Source: Methylobacter tundripaludum SV96 (GTDB lineage Bacteria > Pseudomonadota > Gammaproteobacteria > Methylococcales > Methylomonadaceae). From it: a stretch of DNA of 64,000 nucleotides. The first letter of the stretch is position 1, and the number at the start of each line of letters is the position of its first letter. Below, in pieces: positions 51,917 through 59,721 of the stretch. A program made the position numbers and the translations under genes. Location of the stretch: contig NZ_JH109153.1 in assembly GCF_000190755.2 (NCBI RefSeq), forward strand, positions 310,001 to 374,000, in the 5' to 3' direction. Below the pieces are notes generated by a model. The model was not told where the DNA came from. It searched no databases and saw only the letters and a list, made by a program, of their open reading frames with translations.

Positions 51917-52258
51917 CTACGATCGAAGCTCTTTTTCCATTTTTTTACATTGCCCGGCATCCAGCCATCGCTCGCACCATACATTCAAAGCGGTTGCGCT
52001 GCCTTTCATTAAATCAAATTCCCGCTTTGCTTCGCCCGGTTGTTCGGTTGGCCACCAGCTATGCGCTGCAAACTGTTTGGCAATGTAGTCGCAGGCTTTG
52101 GACAAGTCAGCCTCTGTTAGGTCTATTTTTTTTGAATTCATCAGGTTCACCATTGCAATAAAAAGTGGACGACAGCAAAAATCAACATCATACGCTGATC
52201 GTGCTTTTCGTCGATAGTCCTGACGGTCGGACATGCTGTTTATGCCCGACATTTCCAT
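51917..52258 (-). CDS. Hypothetical protein
   Basis: A 113-aa protein with helical, charged sequence and Trp/Cys residues in the C-terminal half (AAHSWWPTEQPGEAKREF, ALNVWCERWLDAGQCKKMEKEL). It is not recognised. The first ATG (52258) has no strong ribosome site; a later in-frame start (52151 or 52142) is possible. Convergent with the previous gene. Confidence 0.55.
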   Translation of the reverse strand: MEMSGINSMSDRQDYRRKARSAYDVDFCCRPLFIAMVNLMNSKKIDLTEADLSKACDYIAKQFAAHSWWPTEQPGEAKREFDLMKGSATALNVWCERWLDAGQCKKMEKELRS

Positions 52259-52383
52259 AATCCAATATGATGGCTGTGCAATGAGCGTTACCGTACAGAA
52301 CTCATCTGTTTTTTAAGCGTAAAGTCTGAAACTGATGAGATAAAATAGTTTATTTATTAAACACGAACCTGTTAGGAGGACGT

Positions 52384-52566
52384 ATGGATATTCAAGTCGG
52401 CGGTTTACTAGGTTTTATCGTGCTTGTCCTGGACATCTGGGCCATTATTAGCATCGTAAAAAGTGGTGCTACAACTGGATCGCAAGTTTTATGGGTGATT
52501 TTGATTTTACTGCTGCCCGTTGTCGGTCTGATAATTTGGTGGCTTGCGGGACCGAAAGGCGGTTAA
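52384..52566 (+). CDS. PLDc_N-type small membrane protein
   Basis: A 60-aa protein of two membrane helices (GGLLGFIVLVLDIWAIISIV and GSQVLWVILILLLPVVGLIIWWLAG) ending GPKGG. It matches the phospholipase-D nuclease N-terminal (PLDc_N) small protein type found alone in many bacteria. TAGGAGGACGT is a strong ribosome site. Function unknown. Confidence 0.85.
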   Translation: MDIQVGGLLGFIVLVLDIWAIISIVKSGATTGSQVLWVILILLLPVVGLIIWWLAGPKGG

Positions 52567-52592
52567 TCGACTCTCAAATGGAGATAGTCCTA

Positions 52593-52711
52593 TAGGCAGG
52601 AATAAGACAGTTCGAGCGTTAGCGAGAACTGGCGTTTCCGGCAAACACCACCCGAATTCGCCGGAAACGCCACCTCGCGCTACGCGCTTGGTGGCCTTAT
52701 TCCTGCCTACG
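52593..52711. repeat. 120-bp palindromic element (ggaataag family), copy 1
   Basis: Ends TAGGCAGGAATAAG / CTTATTCCTGCCTA and inner GGCGTTTCCGGC / GCCGGAAACGCC. A related element is at 55515-55637. Confidence 0.85.
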
Positions 52712-52780
52712 CCTGATTCCCAACAAAAAGCTGTGCCTGACCTCGGCTAGACAACTCGGGTAGTATTTTACTGTTGCGCT

Positions 52781-52885
52781 GGTTCCCAATCTCCAGATTG
52801 GGAACCCAGAAGGCGAAGCTCTAGCTTCGCGAGACGGGGAGCTAGAGCTTCCAATACAGAATTCCCAAGCTGGAGCTTGGGAACT
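52781..52885. repeat. Compound of dispersed palindromes
   Basis: GGTTCCCAATCTCCAGATTGGGAACC, GAAGCTCTAGCTTC, GGAGCTAGAGCTTCC and ATTCCCAAGCTGGAGCTTGGGAAC. Same arrangement as 18300-18405. Confidence 0.8.
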
Positions 52886-52955
52886 AGCGGAATTAGCGGA
52901 GCTAGCGGAATTAAAATATCGGGCAATGAAAAATTATTACCCGACCTGCCTAACT

Positions 52956-53420
52956 TTACATTTGCGATTGCAAATAATTCTGCAAGCCTACTTTCTCAAT
53001 CAATTCAAGCTGGGTTTCCAGCCAGTCGATATGCTCTTCTTCAGACTCCAGAATATGGGCAAAAACCTCACGCGAAACAAAATCGCTTACTTTCTCGCAG
53101 TAAGCAATCGCTTCCCTGAGCAAAGGCACTGCAATTTGCTCTAGCTTTAAATCGCAACCGAGCATTTCCTTGGGGTTTTCACCGATCATCACTTTACCGA
53201 TATTTTGCACGTTCGGCAGACCTTCAAGGAACAGAATCCGCTCGATAATTTGATCGGCGTGTTTCATTTCGTCAATGGATTCGTGATATTCCTTTTCGTT
53301 AAGCTTTGTAAATCCCCAATTTTTGTACATCCTGGCATGGAGAAAATACTGGTTGATCGCTGTCAGTTCATTTTCCAGTGCTTTGTTGAGGAACTCGATA
53401 ACTTTTGTGTCGCCTTTCAT
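52956..53420 (-). CDS. bfr: Bacterioferritin
   Basis: A 154-aa haem-containing iron-storage protein. Ferroxidase ligands: E18, E51 and H54, E94 and the [10 protein letters not shown] segment (E127, H130); the haem Met is M52 in DEMKHADQ. It forms a 24-subunit shell. Here it lies directly after bfd and the rnf operon, so it probably buffers iron for nitrogenase and Rnf Fe-S clusters. Confidence 0.96.
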   Translation of the reverse strand: MKGDTKVIEFLNKALENELTAINQYFLHARMYKNWGFTKLNEKEYHESIDEMKHADQIIERILFLEGLPNVQNIGKVMIGENPKEMLGCDLKLEQIAVPLLREAIAYCEKVSDFVSREVFAHILESEEEHIDWLETQLELIEKVGLQNYLQSQM

Positions 53421-53432
53421 GATGTTTTCCCT

Positions 53433-53645
53433 TTAAATAATCGTTATGGGTTGATTGGTTGCAGAAGGTAATAGTTGAACGGGCGCCATTCTTTGCTCAA
53501 GCAAAGCGCTGACTTCTTTATTGCATTTCCCGCAATCCTTGCCTATCCCGAAACAATGGGTTAGTTTTTTTCGCGTACACACACCATTGTCGATAGCGGT
53601 TAAAATCTGCGAGTCGGTGACCGCTTTACAAACGCATATATACAT
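53433..53645 (-). CDS. bfd: Bacterioferritin-associated ferredoxin
   Basis: A 70-aa [2Fe-2S] protein that reduces bacterioferritin to release iron. Cluster Cys: MYICVCKAVTD and CGKC in IGKDCGKCNKEV. It lies 12 bp upstream of bfr, a matched pair. The C-terminal tail is short and unconserved. Confidence 0.93.
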   Translation of the reverse strand: MYICVCKAVTDSQILTAIDNGVCTRKKLTHCFGIGKDCGKCNKEVSALLEQRMAPVQLLPSATNQPITII

Positions 53646-53654
53646 GGCTATTAC

Positions 53655-53915
53655 CTAACGTCTTCGCCGTTGCACCGTCTGCGGATCGACAGTGATTTGG
53701 CGATAAATTTCCACCCTGTCCCCATCATTGACAGGCGTATCCAGCGCGGCAATTTTGCCGAATATGCCCACTTTTTGGCTGGACAGATTTATCTCGGGAT
53801 AAAGTTTTAATACACCGGACAGGTTAATGGTTTCTTCTATGGTGCTGTTATCCGGGACTTCCAGGCGCATCCATAGTTGTCTATCGACTTGTGCGTAACA
53901 AACTCCGACGTTCAT
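53655..53915 (-). CDS. rnfH: RnfH family protein
   Basis: An 86-aa ubiquitin-like-fold protein of the RnfH/UPF0125 family (VGVCYAQVDRQLWMRLEVPDNSTIEETINLSG, KVGIFGKIAALDTPVNDGDRVEIYRQITVDP). It overlaps the rnfE stop. RnfH is encoded in Azotobacter rnf1; its function is unclear. Confidence 0.9.
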   Translation of the reverse strand: MNVGVCYAQVDRQLWMRLEVPDNSTIEETINLSGVLKLYPEINLSSQKVGIFGKIAALDTPVNDGDRVEIYRQITVDPQTVQRRRR

Positions 53916-54610
53916 GATTCCTCCTCAGCAATAACCGGGGTTAATACAGTGACCGATACTTTTCTTTCTGCGATTTTCTGGTCTATCAAGCGTTTGCCGA
54001 CAATCAAAAAAGCCAGCATGATGAATCCGCCGGGCGGCAACGCCATTAATAAAAAGCCTTTGTAATTGGGAATAACGGTGACTTCCAGAAACCTGAACGA
54101 TTCGCCCAGCAGCACTGACGCATTGGCGAACAGTGTGCCCGACGCGCTGATTTCTCTTGCCGCACCGAGCGCGACCAGCACGATCAGAAAACCCAGGCCC
54201 ATCATCAAGCCGTCCCACAGTGCATGTTTGACCGGCTGCTTGGAGGCGAATGCTTCGGCACGGCCTAATAAGGCGCAATTAGTGACGATTAACGCAATGA
54301 ACAAGCCCAGCACTTTATAGAGTTCGTGCGCCCAGGCATTCATTAAAATATCGACCAAAGTCACCAGTGCGGCAATCAGCAACACGAAAATCGGGATACG
54401 GATTTCACTGGGGATTAAATGCCGGGTCACTGAAATGAGGCCGTTGGATGCGATGATCACCACCAGCGTGGCAAGACCCATGCCCAAGCCGTTGGTGGCG
54501 GTTCCGGTCACGGCTAATAATGGGCACAGCGCCAGATTTTGCCCGAACACGATGTTATTGTTCCAAATGCCGTCGGCGGCGATTTTGCGATAGGTTTCCG
54601 ATAAAAACAT
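53912..54610 (-). CDS. rnfE: Electron transport complex subunit RnfE
   Basis: A 232-aa integral membrane subunit of the ion-translocating ferredoxin:NAD+ oxidoreductase, about six helices. Motifs: NNIVFGQNLALCPLLAVTGTA at the start and NCALLGRAEAFASKQ with conserved Cys residues (Fe centre shared with RnfA). Length is normal. It lies between rnfG and rnfH. Confidence 0.95.
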   Translation of the reverse strand: MFLSETYRKIAADGIWNNNIVFGQNLALCPLLAVTGTATNGLGMGLATLVVIIASNGLISVTRHLIPSEIRIPIFVLLIAALVTLVDILMNAWAHELYKVLGLFIALIVTNCALLGRAEAFASKQPVKHALWDGLMMGLGFLIVLVALGAAREISASGTLFANASVLLGESFRFLEVTVIPNYKGFLLMALPPGGFIMLAFLIVGKRLIDQKIAERKVSVTVLTPVIAEEES

Positions 54611-54620
54611 GGCAATGCCC

Positions 54621-55331
54621 TCAAGGATTGATCAGTTGGTCTTGATGCGCTTTGAATAACTGCAAGCCGCGGTAAATGGCCTGCACCGACTTACGCGGGG
54701 TAATGGTCGCACCGGCGAACTGGTCGAATTCGCCGCCGTCTTTTTTAACCGCCCATTTTGCAGGCGCTAAGTTGTCCAGGGAGCGGCCGACAAAATTCAA
54801 TATCCAATCCGACTTGGCGACTTCGATTTTATCGCCAAGGCCCGGAGTTTCTTTGTGGCTGAGCACACGCACGCCCAAAATATTGCCGTCGCGGTCTATG
54901 CCCATGATCATATTGATTGCGCCGGAATAGCCGTCAGGTGCGGTAAACTTGAAACATACGGCGCTGACTTGGCCGGATTTTTTGGCGATATAAACGGTGG
55001 TTTCGTTTGCGCCGATATTGTATTCGGCGGACGGAATGGTCAGCGTGTCTTGCAGCATGTCGTTATCGTAAAGAGCGGCGGGTACCACTTCTTCCAGCGA
55101 TTTTTTTAAATCTTCATCGAGCCGCCGTTGGATCGTGCCTTCGGTGCTGCAATTGGTCACGCCCAGCAGTACGCTGGCAATCAAAGCGAATCCCGCCAAG
55201 ACGCCGGTTTGAAATTCCAGCTTGGGCCTGAGCTTAGCTAAATTCGACGGCTCCAGCCAGTTTTTCAGGAATTCCCGATAAACGGCGATTTTTTGTTTCA
55301 GGCGTTCGATGGTTGCTGGGTCAAATTTCAT
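54621..55331 (-). CDS. rnfG: Electron transport complex subunit RnfG
   Basis: A 236-aa subunit with one N-terminal membrane helix (GVLAGFALIASVLLGVTN) and a periplasmic FMN domain. The covalent FMN site is the Thr in DQFAGATITPRKSVQA (S/TGAT-type). Conserved VLSHKETPGLGDKIE. A 310-bp block of repeats separates it from rnfD. Confidence 0.95.
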   Translation of the reverse strand: MKFDPATIERLKQKIAVYREFLKNWLEPSNLAKLRPKLEFQTGVLAGFALIASVLLGVTNCSTEGTIQRRLDEDLKKSLEEVVPAALYDNDMLQDTLTIPSAEYNIGANETTVYIAKKSGQVSAVCFKFTAPDGYSGAINMIMGIDRDGNILGVRVLSHKETPGLGDKIEVAKSDWILNFVGRSLDNLAPAKWAVKKDGGEFDQFAGATITPRKSVQAIYRGLQLFKAHQDQLINP

Positions 55332-55351
55332 GGTGTATTCCTATATTTTGT

Positions 55352-55497
55352 CTCGTTCCCACGCGCTGCGTGGGAATGCAGTCAAGGCGCGCTGCGCCGC
55401 GAACGGTGAGTGCCGACAATGCGTCAAACATAAACTTTCCAATTACAGGACGCAGCGCGTCCTACAATGCATTCCCACGCAGCGCGTGGGAACGAGC
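55352..55497. repeat. Inverted pair of TTCCCACGC palindromes
   Basis: CTCGTTCCCACGCGCTGCGTGGGAATGCA at the left and, inverted, TGCATTCCCACGCAGCGCGTGGGAACGAG at the right, with GGCGCGCTGCGCC and GGACGCAGCGCGTCC between. The whole unit is a composite inverted repeat between rnfD and rnfG. Confidence 0.85.
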
Positions 55498-55514
55498 TCA
55501 TCAAACGTATCTTA

Positions 55515-55637
55515 CGTAGGCCGGAATAAGACTTTTCAAGCGTTAGCACGAGAAAAGCGTTTCCGGCAGACATGCGCACTGCTATGCCGGAAACACCGCT
55601 TTTCGCTAACGCTGCAACCGGATTATTCCGGCCTACG
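55515..55637. repeat. 120-bp palindromic element (ggaataag family), copy 2
   Basis: CGTAGGCCGGAATAAG / GATTATTCCGGCCTACG with inner GCGTTTCCGGCA / TGCCGGAAACACC and AAGCGTTAGC / GCTAACGCT. Copy 1 is at 52593-52711. It follows rnfD directly. Confidence 0.85.
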
Positions 55638-55641
55638 ATAT

Positions 55642-56715
55642 TTACGATTTCGGTATTTCAAGCGGCTTGCCTTTACGGTCGCGTCCGTAAATTCTGGGGC
55701 GAATGTAATGATCGATCAGCGGCGTCGCCGAGTTCATCAACAGCACTGCAAACCCAGCGCCTTCGGGATACGCGCCCCAGGTACGGATAACAAAAATCAG
55801 CAATCCGCAACCCGCTCCGAACACCAGCTGCCCTGTCGACGTATTCGGCGAAGTGACATAATCGGTGGCAATGAAAAACGCCACGCACATCAACGCGCCC
55901 GAATTCAAATGCAACAGCGGACTGACATAATGCTCACTGTCCATGGTATGAAAAACCCCGGCCAACAGCGCAACGGTCAGCAATAAGGACACCGGAATCT
56001 GCCATTGAATGATGTTTTGGCGAATTAACCAGATGCCGCCCAAACCCAGCAACAGCGTCGAGGTTTCGCCCAAACTGCCGCGCGTCCCTCCGATAAAGCT
56101 AAGAAAACCGGAGGTGTCCTTCAGGATGTCGGTCAGTAAACGGTTCTGGGAAAACTCGGTTTTGATAAAGCCCAACGTAGTCGCGCCAGTATTGGCGTCG
56201 ATATTGTCCAAGCCTGAAAAAGTAATATGCCAACTTTCGGCCAGCCCCGGCGAATGCGAAAAAAACAACGGCGATACATTCGCCCAGGTGGTCATCTCGA
56301 TAGGAAAGGAAATCAGCAGTGCGACGCGTGCCAACATCGCCGGATTGAACAGGTTTTGCCCCAAGCCGCCGTAAACCTGTTTGCCTAAAATAATCGCCAG
56401 CCCGGAACCGACCACGCCTATCCACCACGGTGCCCAAGGCGGCAGTGTCATGGCCAACAGCCAGCCGGTCAGTACGGCGGAACCGTCCATAATGACGGGT
56501 TTAGCCACCCTGCCCTTGAGGCGCATGCATAAGGCTTCAAAAGCAACCGCCGATAGCACCGTGATAACAAAAAGATTCAACGCCGGCCAACCGAAACACA
56601 ACAGTCCAAACGCTGTCGCAGGCGATAGCGCCAGCATGACTTGCCACATAATATGACTGACACTGTTGTTAGCACCGACATGTGCGCCGCTGCTCGGTTT
56701 TAGTTGCACAATCAT
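55642..56715 (-). CDS. rnfD: Electron transport complex subunit RnfD
   Basis: A 357-aa membrane subunit of about nine to ten helices. The FMN-binding Thr is in DANTGATTLGFIK (phosphoester-linked flavin), and HYVSPLLHLNSGALMCVAFFIATDYVTSP and YPEGAGFAVLLMNSATPLID are typical. Part of the Rnf pump that lifts electrons to ferredoxin or flavodoxin for nitrogenase. Confidence 0.96.
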   Translation of the reverse strand: MIVQLKPSSGAHVGANNSVSHIMWQVMLALSPATAFGLLCFGWPALNLFVITVLSAVAFEALCMRLKGRVAKPVIMDGSAVLTGWLLAMTLPPWAPWWIGVVGSGLAIILGKQVYGGLGQNLFNPAMLARVALLISFPIEMTTWANVSPLFFSHSPGLAESWHITFSGLDNIDANTGATTLGFIKTEFSQNRLLTDILKDTSGFLSFIGGTRGSLGETSTLLLGLGGIWLIRQNIIQWQIPVSLLLTVALLAGVFHTMDSEHYVSPLLHLNSGALMCVAFFIATDYVTSPNTSTGQLVFGAGCGLLIFVIRTWGAYPEGAGFAVLLMNSATPLIDHYIRPRIYGRDRKGKPLEIPKS

Positions 56716-58199
56716 ACCAATGCCTCCTGCTCGGCTTTTAGCCGTTCCCGTTCTGCCTTGGCCGCTATTCGGGCCAACTCGTCTTCGCGTTGTTGCTGGG
56801 CGATACGTTCCATACGGGCATTGCGCGCATCGATCAAACGCTTGGTTTGCTCTGATTTATGTTGCGCCTGCTGTCTGGCGATGACTTCGCCCGAGGCATA
56901 TTTAAAAAACTGCACCAATGGAATATTCGAAGGACAGATATAAGAACAGCAACCGCAACTGATACAGTCTTTCAAGCCTAAATCCACCGCCGCATCCAGT
57001 TGGTTAATGCGAATATTGTTCGCCATATCCAAAGGTCGTAATCCCGCAGGACAAACGCTGACACAGCCGGCGCAACGGATACAGGGTTGTTCCTCGGTGT
57101 TTTTAAGTTCGCTTTTCGTTAATGCCAGAATGCCGCTGGTGGCCTTGACCGTGGGTAACCCCGTGTGCGGCAGGGAATCGCCCATCATCGGGCCGCCCAT
57201 AATGATGCGCGCGGTTTGTTCTTTATCCACCTCGCAAAACTCGAACAGTTCGGAGATTAACGTGCCAAACGGAACCTCGACATTCATCGGGCGTTTCACA
57301 GCGCCGCCCGCTACGGTAACCACGCGGCCAAGCAATGGTTGCCCAAGGCGAATGGCTTTATGCACGGCATAAGCGGTGCCGACATTGTGGATGGTCACGC
57401 CGACTTCCGATGAGCGGCAGCCGACCGGGACTTCTTTGCCGGTTACATAACGGATCAATTGCCGGTCCCAACCCATCGGGTAGCGGGTGGGGATTTGTAT
57501 GACTTTAATCTGTGCATAGGGTTCGGCTGCGGCCAGCATCGCAACATAAGCCTGCGGTTTGTTGTCTTCTATCGCCACCACCGCCTGCTCGGTTTCCATG
57601 CCGTGCAGCATCAAACGCACACCGTCGATAATCTCCCCGGCGCGTTCCTGCATCAGTCGGTCGTCGCAGCATAAATAAGGTTCGCATTCCGAACCGTTTA
57701 TAATCAGCGTATCGACATGGTTCTCTCGGCCCATATTGAGTTTGACCGCAGTCGGAAAAGTTGCGCCTCCCAAGCCGACGATACCCGCCGCACCGACACG
57801 AAAGCTGATTTCTTCAGGGTTTAGCTGGAACGGGTCGTCAACAACCGATATTGCCATCCATTCATCTTTGCCGTCGGTTTCCAGCACGATAGTTCGGATA
57901 GGCAACGCGGACGGATGCGGTGCCGGATAGTCGTTAACGTCAACAATAATACCCGAACTGGGTGCGTGTACCGGCGCGGAAATCAGGCCTTGGCTGTAGG
58001 CTAACAACTGCCCTTTCAGCACTTTTTCGCCGACCATAATCACCGGCTCTGCGGGTTTGCCGACGTGTTGTTGCAGCGGAATATACAGTTTTTTCGGCAG
58101 CGGAAAGTCGCTGGCGATGGGCAGTGCCGCGGTCGCGGTTTTATGCTCTTCTGCATGGACGCCGCCCCGAAAACGCGGTTTTTTAAACAAACTTAACAT
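56712..58199 (-). CDS. rnfC: Electron transport complex subunit RnfC
   Basis: A 495-aa peripheral NADH/FMN subunit. N-terminal RGGVHAEEHK, Rossmann-like GAAGIVGLGGATFPTAVKL, and two [4Fe-4S] motifs CIRCAGCVSVCPAGLRP and CISCGCCSYICPSNIPLVQ. The C-terminal tail is a short Ala/Glu/Arg-rich coiled segment, much shorter than in E. coli RsxC. Start overlaps rnfB stop by 7 bp. Confidence 0.96.
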   Translation of the reverse strand: MLSLFKKPRFRGGVHAEEHKTATAALPIASDFPLPKKLYIPLQQHVGKPAEPVIMVGEKVLKGQLLAYSQGLISAPVHAPSSGIIVDVNDYPAPHPSALPIRTIVLETDGKDEWMAISVVDDPFQLNPEEISFRVGAAGIVGLGGATFPTAVKLNMGRENHVDTLIINGSECEPYLCCDDRLMQERAGEIIDGVRLMLHGMETEQAVVAIEDNKPQAYVAMLAAAEPYAQIKVIQIPTRYPMGWDRQLIRYVTGKEVPVGCRSSEVGVTIHNVGTAYAVHKAIRLGQPLLGRVVTVAGGAVKRPMNVEVPFGTLISELFEFCEVDKEQTARIIMGGPMMGDSLPHTGLPTVKATSGILALTKSELKNTEEQPCIRCAGCVSVCPAGLRPLDMANNIRINQLDAAVDLGLKDCISCGCCSYICPSNIPLVQFFKYASGEVIARQQAQHKSEQTKRLIDARNARMERIAQQQREDELARIAAKAERERLKAEQEALV

Positions 58200-58765
58200 A
58201 CGGCATTACTCCCTGTTCCCATCGGTTGCACGGGAACATTCAGAGGCTTGGCCCAGCGCCAGTTACGCAAAGTCACTTCGATCGGGTGCATTTGCAGGCA
58301 TTCGGTCGGGCATACTTCGACACATTTCTTGCAGGCGATGCAGGCATCGGCAACGACCGCGTGAATTTGTTTGGGCGCACCGACAATGGCGTCGGTAGGA
58401 CAGACTTTAAAACAGCGGGTACAGCCGGTGCAGGTGGCTTCGCTGACTCTGGCGACCAGTAATTCGGGTTCTTTTACGTCGCTTAAATCCAAATCCAAAC
58501 CCAATAAAGCGGCGATTTGTTCAGCCAGCGCGCTGCCTCCCGGAGGGCACATTGTTGCAGGCGCACACCCCTCAGCCAATGCTTCGGCGGCAGGCCTGCA
58601 ACCGGGAAAGCCGCATTGGCCGCATTGCGAACCGGGCAGCAAGGCTTCCAGTTCATCGACAATCGGGCTGCTTTCAACTTTTAAATACTTGCCGGCAATA
58701 CCCAGCAGCAAGCCTAAAACCAGCCCTAACAAAGTTAAACTTACAATGGCGGATAAAACGTACAT
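58193..58765 (-). CDS. rnfB: Electron transport complex subunit RnfB
   Basis: A 190-aa Fe-S subunit anchored by an N-terminal helix (VLSAIVSLTLLGLVLGLLLGIAGKYL). A four-Cys domain (LLPGSQCGQCGFPGC, then CAPATMCPPGG) is followed by two [4Fe-4S] motifs CTGCTRCFKVCPTDAI and CIACKKCVEVCPTECL. It accepts or donates electrons with ferredoxin. Confidence 0.96.
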   Translation of the reverse strand: MYVLSAIVSLTLLGLVLGLLLGIAGKYLKVESSPIVDELEALLPGSQCGQCGFPGCRPAAEALAEGCAPATMCPPGGSALAEQIAALLGLDLDLSDVKEPELLVARVSEATCTGCTRCFKVCPTDAIVGAPKQIHAVVADACIACKKCVEVCPTECLQMHPIEVTLRNWRWAKPLNVPVQPMGTGSNAVC

Positions 58766-58782
58766 AGTTTATTTCCTGTAAA

Positions 58783-59364
58783 TCATTTACTGTAAAGTCC
58801 TGCAAAACCCATAAATGCCAGCGATAAAATCCCGGCGGTAATAAACGCAATCGGCGTACCGGCAAATAATGTCGGAACCGCCATTAACGCCAGACGCTCC
58901 CGCAAACCGGCAAACAACACCATCACCAGCGTAAAGCCGAGTGCGGAACCGAAACCGAAAATCATGCTCTGCATAAAGCCGTATTGCTCTTGCACATTGA
59001 GTAACGCCACGCCCAAAACCGCGCAATTGGTGGTAATCAGCGGCAGGAAAATCCCCAGTATCTGATACAGCACCGGGCTGGTTTTATGCACCACCATTTC
59101 GGTGAACTGCACCACGGCGGCAATCACCAGAATAAAGGCGAGTATGCGTAAAAACTGAATATTAAAAGGCGCTAAAATAAAATGTTCCAGCATCCAACTG
59201 GTCATCGCCGCTAGAGTCAGTACGAAGGTGGTTGCCAAGCCCATGCTCAATGCCGAATCCAGTTTTTTCGAGACACCCATGAACGGACACAGCCCGAGGA
59301 ATTTAACCAGAACCACGTTGTTGACCAGAGCCGTACCTAATAAAAGAAGAAGATATTCACTCAC
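58783..59364 (-). CDS. rnfA: Electron transport complex subunit RnfA
   Basis: A 193-aa membrane protein of six helices, first gene of rnfABCDGEH. [24 protein letters not shown] and [21 protein letters not shown] carry the conserved Cys (shared Fe centre with RnfE). It is transcribed from a minus-strand sigma54 promoter at 59405-59420. Confidence 0.96.
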   Translation of the reverse strand: MSEYLLLLLGTALVNNVVLVKFLGLCPFMGVSKKLDSALSMGLATTFVLTLAAMTSWMLEHFILAPFNIQFLRILAFILVIAAVVQFTEMVVHKTSPVLYQILGIFLPLITTNCAVLGVALLNVQEQYGFMQSMIFGFGSALGFTLVMVLFAGLRERLALMAVPTLFAGTPIAFITAGILSLAFMGFAGLYSK

Positions 59365-59404
59365 TGTTTTTCCAGGCTGTTTCTAGGGTTGTTTGTAAGG
59401 TCAA

Positions 59405-59420
59405 AGCATCAATTATGCCA
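59405..59420 (-). promoter_or_regulatory. Sigma54 promoter of the rnf operon
   Basis: On the minus strand TGGCAT-AATTG-ATGCT, GG and GC ten bases apart. Start expected near 59394, 30 nt before rnfA. Confidence 0.82.
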
Positions 59421-59498
59421 ATTCGATGAATATGCAGACGCAACACGTTTGTCGCCCGAGCGTTCCGCATAAAACCTCCCAAATCAGTGCATGAAAAC

Positions 59499-59514
59499 TG
59501 TTACAAGTAATACA
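59499..59514. promoter_or_regulatory. NifA site 1 between rnf and nifLA
   Basis: TGTTACAAGTAATACA, perfect TGT-N10-ACA. About 80 bp from the rnf -24 box and 140 bp from the nifL -24 box. Confidence 0.75.
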
Positions 59515-59537
59515 TATCGACACCGATAAGAATATTT

Positions 59538-59553
59538 TGTCGCAAACCTTACA
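59538..59553. promoter_or_regulatory. NifA site 2 between rnf and nifLA
   Basis: TGTCGCAAACCTTACA, perfect TGT-N10-ACA; its inner CAAACCTTACA matches the reverse of the site at 47781. About 118 bp from the rnf -24 box and 102 bp from the nifL -24 box. Confidence 0.82.
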
Positions 59554-59654
59554 ATGTCTTATGATTCATGAACCCGCTTAGTTCGTAGTCTTGCATTACA
59601 AACAAGGTTGAGCCATGTCAGATTGAGTTATCAGTGAAACATTCGCATTAATGT

Positions 59655-59670
59655 TGGCGTTATATTTGCT
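59655..59670 (+). promoter_or_regulatory. Sigma54 promoter of nifLA
   Basis: TGGCGT-TATAT-TTGCT, GG and GC ten bases apart. Start expected near 59681, 41 nt before nifL ATG. No good NtrC palindrome is seen nearby, only weak TGCA half-sites. Confidence 0.78.
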
Positions 59671-59721
59671 AAGTAATCTTATAAAGCTACCTTAAAGCAC
59701 TCTCACACCCGGCCATAACAC

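Larger units (their letters stand above)
59365..59721. other. Divergent rnf-nifLA control region
   Basis: 357 bp holding a minus-strand sigma54 promoter (59405), two perfect NifA sites (59499 and 59538) and a plus-strand sigma54 promoter (59655). The arrangement lets one bound activator pair serve both directions. Confidence 0.8.
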
